Assembly: GCA_014925825.1 (NCBI GenBank)
Contig: JACGCK010000485.1
Location: forward strand, 1-20,838
DNA from: Pholiota molesta
Taxonomy: Eukaryota; Basidiomycota; Agaricomycetes; Agaricales; Strophariaceae
Length of the DNA stretch: 20,838 nt
Direction: 5' to 3'
Shown here: positions 1 through 8,269 of the stretch, in pieces
Layout: the number at the start of each line of letters is the position of its first letter
Numbering within the stretch: position 1 is the first letter of the stretch
Program-made: the position numbers and the translations under genes
The notes under the pieces: generated by a model
What the model was told of the DNA's origin: nothing
Seen by the model: only the letters and a program-made list of their open reading frames with translations
Databases searched by the model: none

Positions 1-1776
1 CCTGACGCCCCCGTCTCGTAACCAGGCGGCGCGTCTTCCTGCGATGCGCCCGGCTGTGCCCGAGGCCCGCCTACAGGGCTCCGTAGCGGCGGCTGTGGTG
101 AGTACGCTAGGCCGGTGTTGATGGGCGGGGGCGATTGGGTGAGGGTAGGCTGGCCGTAGCCGTATCCGCCTGGCGTGTTGTGGTCTTCCAAGGGCGGGAC
201 GTAGTTCGAGCCGTAGCCGTCGCCGCCGAGGGTGTACCCACGATCATGCTGTGGTGGGGGTGGGGACGTCGATTGATGGTTTAGGTATGGATTAGGTTGC
301 ACGGCGCAGCAGCACCGTATGGATCGTGGTAGGATGAGGGCTCCGCATAATGGGACTGTTGTTGGGGTTGGGCGGAATATGGGTCGTACTGAGATTGCGG
401 TTGGCAGGGTAAGGATCATATTGAGAGTATGCAGTAGCTTGTTGGTTGTGTCCCACAGCTGTATGATCTAAGAAGAAAAAAAAATCAATATGGAGAAATC
501 AAAAGGATATAGATTTTGACATACATGACATCCGCCCGCAGTATGACCATATTCCGGCTCCTGGATATATTGGCCCGAACTGCGAACGTTCCACTAGGCT
601 TTTCAACATTATTGTACGCAGCATAAGGCGATCGCCATAGCTATCTTGGCTGGGCATCGACTGCTGTGGCCCTGGGCTGCGCCGCGCATTGTTGGCTGTA
701 AACCGAAGGCGCATATGCGCTGGCTCTCGGTGAGGTGGGTAGGTGTTGCTGCTTGGGTTTGAGGTTGCGAAGGTCCGGCGTAGTAGTCGTCGATCGTACG
801 TGAGCCGGGCGCACCTTGGACGTATCCAGTCGGATGTACTTGGGCGCGTCCTGCCATGGGAGCTGCTGCCGCAGCAATGGCAGATTGACTGTCGTGGTCA
901 TGGTCGTTGTCGAAATAGACCTGATCGCCGTCAACATGGCCTGTAAGTGGTTGGGCCTCATAGAATGCGGGTAACCCAGTTTCAGAGGGTTGTTTCTGTC
1001 GGGCCTTGCGGTCTGCTTCTGCCTTGACGGCGTCCAAACGCAATTGTTCTGCATACTTGTCGGGGCCTGCTCCTGGTTCTGCATCTCTGTTCCACTGGTT
1101 AGACTTTCCAGGAGCCCTTGGTCTCGACGATATACAACATCTCCCAAGGGTATAGAAACATCCACTGAAGAATAGCAGCAGCCACGCAGCCAGCGTTAGC
1201 CAGATAGCGTTGCCAATCTGCGCGGATCCTACGGCGTTGATTCGTGATTTGGCGACGAAGAAAAGGACAAGATCGAAGATAAAGGCGAACATGGCAACAA
1301 CAGCGGCGAAGCCTGACACGAAGGTGCTGCAGCATGTCATCGACATTTCACGGACATGCGCCAGCAGGCCGAAGACAGCAGATACACCGGCCCCTGCTAG
1401 GGCAACAATGTGAAGGACAAGGGCGTATGTGAGCCACTTCACGGCAACTTGAGGAATTTGAACAGGAAAACTATTTCCAACCAAGCTATTGATATCTACA
1501 TGAAAAACATAAAATTCTCTGCGTTAGGAGTATGATCTAGCACTTACCCAGCTCGTATCCTACAGTGGGCTTCGAACATGTTGTATTCGCCGGTAATTCC
1601 AGACAGTATCCCAATGTCCCGAATGTGATGTTTCCTGAGTGGCCATCGACTGAGATTGAGGCTTTGAGGAAGAAAACGGATTTGAAATAGGGTACACAGA
1701 AGGAAACCACAGCCAGTAGGACGGTCGCTACCAGGGTGACGATGAAACCCGGTGTCGCTGGGCGTATGATACCCAT
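1..1776 (-). CDS. PalI/Rim9-like (SUR7/PalI family) four-pass membrane protein, 3' end cut by window edge
   Basis: Start ATG at 1776. Exon 1 is 1776-1548, the intron is 1547-1496 (52 nt, GTAAGT..TAG), and exon 2 runs from 1495 to about 525. An intron at 524-468 (GTATGT..TTAG) leads into a last exon from 467 off the left edge; no stop codon is in the window. Four hydrophobic segments are visible at about residues 11-31, 98-122, 135-158 and 170-193, with a loop between the first two holding a Cys pair, as in the SUR7/PalI family. The tail is cytoplasmic-looking: charged, then rich in Tyr, Pro, Gly and Gln (for example YDPY and HYAEPSSYHDPYG). Family knowledge: PalI/Rim9 proteins assist plasma-membrane sensing for the Rim101/PacC pH response. 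The role here is inferred from fold only. The tail is broken by several one-base losses (near 630, 587, 404 and 302, probably more at 660-720), so its exact sequence and the second intron phase are uncertain. The membrane part is clean. Confidence 0.8.
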
Positions 1777-2366
1777 GGCTCAGAATATAGAGTTAGGCTG
1801 CCGGAGTCCTCTCTGCTGCTGGGGGTGGTAGGGGAAAAAATAGAGAGGAAGTAGAAAGAAAGGAGATGAAGGTGGAGAAAACGCTGAACCTTGGCACACT
1901 CCCATATCCGGACACCACCAGCCGCACGCACCGCCTCCACCCGCGGCCCCGCTCACCGCCTCACTAGCACGCCTGATCTCCACCTCCACCTGAACGCATT
2001 CCAATTTTATGCAATTGAAACCGCGGCTCATACCTAATGCGTTTATGTTGAATTCATAGGCTGCAGAGTCTTGAAATCTTGCTATAGCCACTAATTCTTC
2101 AAGCAGTAACCAGAATAATTTATCGGATACACGAAATATTTCATTGAGGAAGAGTTGTTCACTGAGTTTTAGTTGTTGGCAAGAAATCGTGGTCAAAAAC
2201 GTTTTAGCAGTCTGCTAACCTCTTGGCGCCGATCACTCTGAATGACATGGCGGTAGGAGTTAACGCAGCAAGAAATATATATTATGAGAAATCATAGTAT
2301 GTCATATAGAAACGGAAGTGAACAGATAAATCGTTAACAAGGCCCCCAGATTCCACAAACATGCCA
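1777..2366. other. Intergenic: PalI-like promoter/5' region and 3' flank of the next minus-strand gene
   Basis: No supported gene. At 1817-1882 the plus strand is a nearly pure purine tract, so the transcript strand of the PalI-like gene has a long pyrimidine-rich stretch just before its ATG, as often seen around fungal transcription starts. The part nearer 2367 is the likely 3' untranslated region of the upstream neighbour. Open frames here do not resemble proteins. Confidence 0.5.
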
Positions 2367-3795
2367 TTACATGACTTCTGCCATGCCCGTATATCCACCC
2401 TGTCCGGTACTATGCGTAGACACAGGTAGCACATTGGGAACGGCAGCATATCCTGTATGTCCAGTATTGTGTGTGGAGATTGGTTGATTGGAAGGGAAGT
2501 ACCCACTGTTAGCTGCGGGCGATGGAACGCTGGAATACATGCTCGTCCCGAAAGAACCGTTATTTCCTGGGAATGTGCTAGGATCGTTGGGGTCCTATAG
2601 AATATTGAATGATGAGCAGGCTGTCTTTATTTCAACCACAAGGAAGTCTCACGTAAAGTTTAGGCGCAGGGGTGTTGGCAAGAGTCGCGGCTTCATTATT
2701 CGGAGAGCCGTCAGAGACCATTAACTTTTCGTCGAAAGCTATCGGAGGTGATCTTTGTTGGCGACGACTGCGAGAAACGAGCCATGCTGCAAGCCCAGCG
2801 ATGATGGCAAGCCCAGCTATCCCTCCAACGACTCCTCCAGCGATGGCTCCGGCATTGCTTTTCTTCTTAGATTTCTGGCCTGTAGCGGTGGAACCATTGG
2901 AGCCCGTCGAGCTGGTTGGGACAGCAGTGTTAGTAGCTGAAGTCGGTTGCGGAAGGGCAGTCGATTCAGGTCCAGCTATAGGAAAAATATTTATCAGTTG
3001 GGGTACAAAAGACGTAAACAAAGGTATTATGTACTATCTGCCTCTGCAAGCGCTGGGTTGAAGGTATCCATTCCATTTGCCTTGGTAAAGCAAGTGGTAT
3101 GTCAGATAAATGCATAAACGCTGATGTGAGCAGGTATACCGTTGGATCCAGATAGGCATAGTGGGGAACAGGAAAGCCGGAGGGAATAGGGAGTGGGAAA
3201 CTGTATGATCGTCAAAAATAGCCTCAAGATCAATAGTCTTAAACCATACACTGTCAGCAAAACTGTAGTGCAATTCTGAGCGTAGAAATTCCACCTGGGA
3301 GATAGACACAAAAAAGGTGAGCGTTGAGTACACGTCAGCGCTGGATAAACATACGTAGATATTATAGCGCCCTGGCACACAGCACAGGCGCTCAACACGT
3401 CGTAGAACACTGAACTACATCTACATTGGTTCGCAGCCGTAGGGATGGGACCTAGATAATTTTCCGTAGCATCCAAGGGTGGAATCGGAAAATCTGATGC
3501 GATTTTGTTTAATTCATGATCCCTGTTCAGATAATGAAGCTCGAGACTCACCAACACCAGTGCATGCTTCCCCAAGAGCAGACGCAATCGTGCAAGGACT
3601 TTGGTTCAAGGAGTTGAATGTCTGGTTGCCCAAATGACATGATATCAAGGATCAATAAGAAAGGTGATCATCCACAATACACTAACAACATACCCAGTTG
3701 AATCCTGAGTTGCAAGTAGGAACTGAACCGAGCGCAACCACAGAGGAGGGCAAGAAGAAGCCCAGAAGCAGAGCGACTGCTGCGAATTGGGTCAT
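2367..3795 (-). CDS. Signal-anchored single-pass membrane protein with eight-cysteine ectodomain, 337 aa
   Basis: Eight exons: 3795-3694, 3621-3552, 3493-3355, 3294-3250, 3200-3140, 3080-3035, 2975-2653 and 2594-2367. They join in phase through seven GT..AG introns of 49-72 nt, with no frame breaks. Residues 1-21 form a signal peptide (cleavage likely after VVA). The ectodomain has cysteines at 28, 44, 54, 81, 83, 94, 97 and 112, enough for four disulfides, in patterns such as QSPC, CRCSS and ACAVCQG. A Ser/Thr-rich stalk (about 159-187) leads to a Gly-rich helix at 196-221 with spaced glycines suited to helix packing. It is followed by basic SRSRRQQR and a cytoplasmic tail beginning KLYDPNDPSTFP and rich in Gly, Ser and Tyr. 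No enzymatic motif is visible. I do not know a characterised member; a surface or cell-wall sensor is a guess from architecture. It lies tandem to the PalI-like gene, same strand, 590 bp apart. Confidence 0.82.
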
Positions 3796-4330
3796 CGTTC
3801 TTCAGCTGGCAGCGAGCGCTGGCGGGTAGAGATGAAGGCAGGAGGAAAGAGGCGAGCCCTCCGGACAGGTCGGTCTTTGATCTGCTTTATTTTGTCACTT
3901 GTGTGGCTGTCTGTCTACCGAATCAATGCGGCCCTACGCCACAGCCATGAGAGAAACGCCCTGAAACAGTAATTCGCATCAATCCCCACCTCATGTGGTC
4001 TTGACGCACTCAACGAGTCAATCGAAATGAACCCGAATGCATCCCGTGCATTGCGTTCCACAAAGGGTCTGTCGAGGTCGGTGTAGGTACTATCCAGCGC
4101 ATGCGCGGGTGCTTCAAGTTGGCTTAGGGGCACATGCGATTGTCTGTCGTTCCAGTCATGGGGGAATGCGTGGTTCGATTTAGCGCCAGATCCGCCCATT
4201 CACTTCAATGAAGTTCAATCACGATAAAGATATCTCGACGACACTCGGCTTGGTTCTGGATCTGAACCTTGGAATGGATGTCAATCAGGAGCCAATGAGC
4301 CGGTGGCCGAAGAACGGCTTGGGACCTGAC

Positions 4331-4346
4331 TTGACAAATTTGTCAA
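4331..4346. promoter_or_regulatory. Perfect 16-bp palindrome, TTGACAAATTTGTCAA
   Basis: The 16 bases are identical to their own reverse complement. Each half carries TTGACA/TGTCAA. This kind of dyad suits a dimeric DNA-binding protein; TGACA/TGTCA cores are known targets of TALE-type homeodomain proteins. A CCAAT motif lies about 35 bp to the left and an AT-rich TAAATA about 18 bp to the right. Function is inferred; chance occurrence in an AT-rich gap cannot be excluded. Confidence 0.35.
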
Positions 4347-5010
4347 TATCGTTCCAGGATCCCTAAATACTTTGTCGACCTACAACACACATTTCTCGTT
4401 CTCTTCCTGTCTGGGACGATCCTGTGAGCATCTTTGGAGTATCACTTGGAGTATCATCCTGTGAGGCTGTGAGTTGGCTGTGGTTCGTGTCAGGCCATAG
4501 CTTCAACTGGGGCACAATCCGATTGCGTTCCAGTTATCTTTCCTTATCATCAGCGATAATCAAGAGGCGCGCCTATAAACTTTCCATCGATATCGCAAAT
4601 GCAAGAGGTCAAGCTTTCAACTTGAAGTACACAGGTTGTACACAGGGCTTCGAGCTGAGAAGCATTCAAAGTTCAGCTTATTGGTCAGGTCGGCCCGCGA
4701 TGATCCGATTCCCACGCTGACGAACATAGGCGCCCATGAGAAGCAAAACAATGAGCAGGGATATCTAAAGATCAACTGTATTGATAGTGGTCCAGGTCTA
4801 CATAGCGAAATTCAGTTGAAGTAAACGTCTTATATTACAATACAAGTGGGGATCCACGTTCGAGATATTGCTGAGATGCGGCCGCGCAGCTGGCTTCATC
4901 ATAAAGGATTGCCCAAGGATGTCCTTGCAGTGGAATTATCTCCTCTTCAGTGTGGGACTGTAAGCACATTCTTTTCAAGGTGTGGTGCATCTTCCGAGCG
5001 TGTCTCTTCT

Positions 5011-5020
5011 CTATATATAG
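5011..5020. promoter_or_regulatory. TATA-like palindrome CTATATATAG
   Basis: A 10-bp perfect palindrome of TATA-box form in otherwise mixed sequence. No coding start with a convincing protein follows on either strand. The next 75-170 bases on the plus strand hold the direct-repeat and hairpin cluster, so if it is a promoter it could serve a non-coding transcript. Confidence 0.3.
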
Positions 5021-5095
5021 AAGCAGGCAGCGCTCGTGATTTTGCTACCTAGGAACTAGAGTGCGTCGCGTGTAGCTAGTCCTTCCAGTGTCTTA

Positions 5096-5175
5096 TACTA
5101 GTACGAATGTCGATGGTATTTTCTCCGGATCTTCGACGATTCGGAGTAGTTAAATCTAGTACGAATAATACTAGA
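5096..5175. repeat. Paired 11-bp direct repeats flanking a 9-bp-stem hairpin
   Basis: CTAGTACGAAT occurs at 5098-5108 and again at 5156-5166. Between them, 5123-5131 (CTCCGGATC) pairs with 5138-5146 (GATTCGGAG) over nine positions including one G-T, leaving a 6-nt loop. The first repeat overlaps the palindrome TACTAGTA (5096-5103). The second starts a further inverted pair, CTAGTA at 5156-5161 with TACTAG at 5169-5174. Several symmetrical elements in 80 bases is unusual for this window. It could be a protein-binding cluster, a structured RNA or the remnant of a small element. Confidence 0.4.
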
Positions 5176-5838
5176 GCCTTCCAGCTGATGGCTTATGTGT
5201 ATGTACTATGTTACGTATATCTGAGAGTTCGAAGGACCGCGGTAGCTTGTCAAATATTTTTCACCAAATATGGCACTTGTGTGTGATACTAGCAACCCAT
5301 GCAAATAAATGCCTTTCTCAGTGAAGCGTGAAGGCGAAATATCATGGCATCTCAGCATTTCCGGAGCTATAAGCGTTATCTGACATCGGCCTCAGGATTC
5401 AGATTGATCCTTCTCCCAAGTTATCCCAACGGAGTTTCGTCTTACGGGAACCCTCCAATCTTTCGATGACTCCGGCTTATCGAATTGAAATGGGTAGGCA
5501 GCTGTAAATACGAGTCCCAAAGGATCAGGAGACGGTATTCATAGTCTGTCAATAACTTGATTTTAGCAACACTATAATTCTTAAATCCCATATCAACTCC
5601 TGGACCAAGTTGGAGGCACCTAGTTGCTGTATGCATTCCATTCAGATAAGTATCTCGCGCGAACATGAGTAATCACCGGCTGATCATCTCATTTCTGGCC
5701 TGAAGTCACATAAAGACAGAGCGCCCACCGGAATTCATGTGCCGAATCTACACGCAATTAATGTTACATGGGTTACGTGTTTACAGATATTTATTATTTA
5801 TTCTTGAAAGTTGTAACAAAATATTTCCGGGAGTAGCA

Positions 5839-5862
5839 GACGCAACTAAAACCAGTTGCGTC
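5839..5862. repeat. Perfect 9-bp inverted repeat with 6-nt loop
   Basis: GACGCAACT at 5839-5847 pairs exactly with AGTTGCGTC at 5854-5862 around the loop AAAACC. It lies about 600 bp upstream of the plus-strand gene at 6465. It is strong enough to form a stable hairpin in RNA, or to be a spaced operator. It is not followed by a T-run and fungi do not use such terminators, so no terminator role is claimed. Confidence 0.4.
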
Positions 5863-6464
5863 GCATATTATGTGCTCTATTTTCTTGCTGTATGGATCAA
5901 CATTGATAATAGATAAATGCCTTTTGCAGATGGTACGGGTACCGACTACTTTCCGATCAATTGTGGCCGTGGGAATTGAATTGTGGCGCAGTGGCCTTGC
6001 CGGAGCAACGCGCCGCCACACCATGTCCCAGACGCCGACGCCCAGTAAACTTGTTTCACGTAACCCATGGGCGGCGCTTACCCCGCTGAATCATCGTGAT
6101 CTCACTCGTGTTTTTCCATATATCATGAACGACTATGGTGCACTATTCACTTGGTTCCCGCATGCACCAGCAGCCCGCCTTGTCTGCAACAGCACCGGTG
6201 CGGCCGCCCATCACCGCCTCTGTTGTGTCCTTTGCTGCGCCGTAGGCCCGCAGGTTCACCTCGCTATCATTTTACCATCTGATCTGGTTGCGCGCTACGC
6301 AGCGCCCGAGGTGTGAGTTTCAAGTCGCCGAGTTTTGCGAGGACGTCAAACTAGATCGCAACGCCATCAAATTCGACGCTATCCGGATCTGCCTATAGTT
6401 CCACGCCTACTCGACTTTGACGATTAATTTCCTTTCCCTCCGTCTACGACTTTGAAAGTCGAGG

Positions 6465-7683
6465 ATGGACACGGATGCTGCCGCTCGTGGTCAAGGTGTC
6501 TTCGTGAATATGGCGGGGTTTATCTACGCGTCTTTTGGGTTTTCATTGGTGAGCGCTTGATTGATTTTGATTGCTATATGGAAATGGCTCATGCTAAATC
6601 AAATAGAGTGTTATCGCAGCCCTACTCAACTTATTATTCTACAGCTCCAACGCTGGACACGAACACACTCTGACGTTGCCTCTGCGCTCCAAACCTGCCC
6701 ATCCTCCTAGACCACATGCTCGATCCCGACAGCCCATACGAAGTTTGTCGGAACACACGATCAAGGTCCTATCTGATGCACCGGAGCCATCTTCTAGTGG
6801 TCAAGGACCGCAGGCATCTCCTTCAGAGAAGAAGAGAGTGATATTTCACCAGCATAGCCTCCCTTCTACCCCCATGAAGATCACCCACCACATCGGAGAG
6901 ACGACTGCAATTAAGCAATTGGCAGAGCCACCCTCCAAGGGCCGGGGACCGCACTGCCATGGACGCTCCCGTTCAATTCCTACCATGATGGTTGATCATT
7001 TTGACTCTACCGAACACATATCTCGGACAAGTCCTGATTCCTCCCAGGCAGAACCCCGAATGTCTGGCCCCATCGCACCCCTCCCCCAACCTCAATCTCT
7101 CGTTTCCCCTCCCTCGGTCCAGACCACCAGCACTACCAAGTCAAATTCTATTTGTTCAGCTGTGACGACCGCAAGGCCGAAGCCTCGTTTGTTAGATCCA
7201 AAGTCTTGGGGAAAGGATAAACGGCTCAAAAGATGCCAGTCGTCTCCGCAGCTGTGCAAACCGCCGGAAATGCCCTTTATCACATCCCTGTCGCATAAGT
7301 CCACTGGTAGCGATCCTGACATCGCAACCCCGCCGGCTGCTATGAAGAAGTCTAAATCGTGGAAAACCCTGCACAAGGCAAAGAGTGGTCCAATTAACGA
7401 TAGTAAGAGCCACTTCTACTATCATCGAAGATGTTCATTGACCATGATTATCTTAGAAGCTTCCCCGAAGGTCGACCGAAAGTCTGAAAAGAAACGATCC
7501 CAAACACTGAGGACGCATCCGTACGAAGCGCCCTATTTTGCTCCCCCACCAGTACCGTCATTACCAGTTCATATTACATTTATATCAGATCATACCAGTT
7601 CCGAGTATTCAAGCTCAGTCGACTCTTCACCAAAGTCTTCATTGGACAGAAGATCTTCTAGACTTTTTAGAGCGAAATCATAG
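6465..7683 (+). CDS. Two-exon protein with N-terminal hydrophobic helix and long disordered tail, 386 aa
   Basis: Exon 1 is 6465-6548 and exon 2 is 6607-7683, joined in phase 0 across a 58-nt intron (GTGAGC..ATAG). Residues about 14-42 (VNMAGFIYASFGFSL then SVIAALLNLLFYSS) form one hydrophobic segment interrupted by the splice site, suggesting a signal anchor or a hairpin-like membrane insert. The remaining 340 residues are low in complexity and rich in Ser, Pro, Lys, His and Arg, with clusters such as KSKSWKTLHKAKS. They show no folded domain that I recognise. The reading is uninterrupted, which supports a real gene. The splice join supplies both the start ATG and the hydrophobic segment, which the long second exon lacks alone. 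Function unknown; Ser/Pro-rich basic tails are often phosphorylation targets, but that is inference. Confidence 0.68.
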
Positions 7684-8265
7684 CATTTTCTCAACCTCGG
7701 ACTCATGATTTACTATTCGTTCTTGCTTGTTCATGTTGACCCATGTACTTATATCTCTGTTCGTTTTCCATTTGGTTGCCCACACTCGTTTATCTTCCGA
7801 TATCTACTTGGATTGTACAATACTTAGCCAATGTCATGTCTTTTCGCTGTTAGCGCAGGTTAGCGCCCATGTATGACTCGTTCATGCCGGTTAAGTACCC
7901 GGAGCAGGATCTAATCTAATCTTGGAATTATCACATCTTGTTCCGCGGCGGCTTTGTTCACACGGATATTTGCCTCCGCTGGGCGGGCCATTCTTGAGCT
8001 CGAGCTACGACGTGCAAAAAAGAAGAGAGCCGCCGAATGCATGGCTGAAGCGCTGAGCGAGACGAAAACCGGCGGAGGCGGGGAGATAGAAGGGGGCGAG
8101 CTGGGGAGTCGGCTGGCGGCCCTGGCAGACAGATCTTCGGAGACAAGATCTATTTTGGCCCCTGCAAGCCCTCGCACACACCTCTTCCCTGCACCCACAA
8201 CAGACCCTCTCGCAGACCCCGCCCTCCTCCTCCATGCTGTATCCGCCTCGGGCGCACACGTCGAC
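7684..8265. other. Intergenic: 3' flank of upstream gene and SIN3 promoter/leader
   Basis: No independent gene is supported. The AT-rich first half (about 7684-7930) is the likely 3' region of the preceding gene. From about 7960 the sequence is GC-rich and stays open in the SIN3 frame from 7954 onwards, so an N-terminal extension of SIN3 is possible. The last 110 bases are strongly C-rich with CCTC repeats, typical of a fungal 5' leader, and contain a short upstream ORF that overlaps the chosen start. Confidence 0.5.
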
Positions 8266-8269
8266 ATGA
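8234..8269 (+). promoter_or_regulatory. Upstream ORF (11 codons) overlapping the SIN3 start as ATGA
   Basis: An ATG at 8234 opens the peptide [11 protein letters not shown], whose TGA stop (8267-8269) overlaps the proposed SIN3 ATG (8266-8268). ATGA overlaps can permit termination-reinitiation. If the leader is transcribed from upstream of 8234, ribosomes should meet this ORF first. The effect on SIN3 translation is inferred. Confidence 0.4.

Larger units (their letters stand above)
3796..6464. other. 2.67 kb gap between divergent genes; no supported gene
   Basis: The left end (3796 to about 3900) is the promoter and 5' region of the minus-strand membrane protein: a CT-rich stretch on its strand and an AT-rich element about 95 bp upstream of its ATG. 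The right end (about 6300-6464) precedes the plus-strand gene at 6465. Between them only short open frames occur (for example minus 4199-3915, plus 4424-4720, minus 5666-5442, plus 5870-6316). None shows a recognisable domain, and I could not extend any of them by splicing. What does stand out is non-coding: a CCAAT at 4292-4296, a 16-bp palindrome, a TATA-like palindrome with a repeat/hairpin cluster, and a 9-bp hairpin, each listed separately. Decayed transposon sequence is possible, but no terminal repeats or target duplications were seen. Confidence 0.45.

Noticed and set aside
3915..4199. Minus-strand frame of 94 codons starting MGGSGAKSNHAF
   Set aside because: No recognisable domain, no splice extension, and it overlaps the likely upstream region of the 3795 gene. 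Chance open frame is the better reading.
4120..5240. tRNA-like GGTTCGA/GTTCGAA fragments (about 4170 and 5227)
   Set aside because: No matching acceptor or anticodon stems could be built around them.
5870..6316. Plus-strand frame of 148 codons
   Set aside because: No domain; it includes the 3' side of local GC-rich sequence and has odd Cys/His composition. No support beyond openness.
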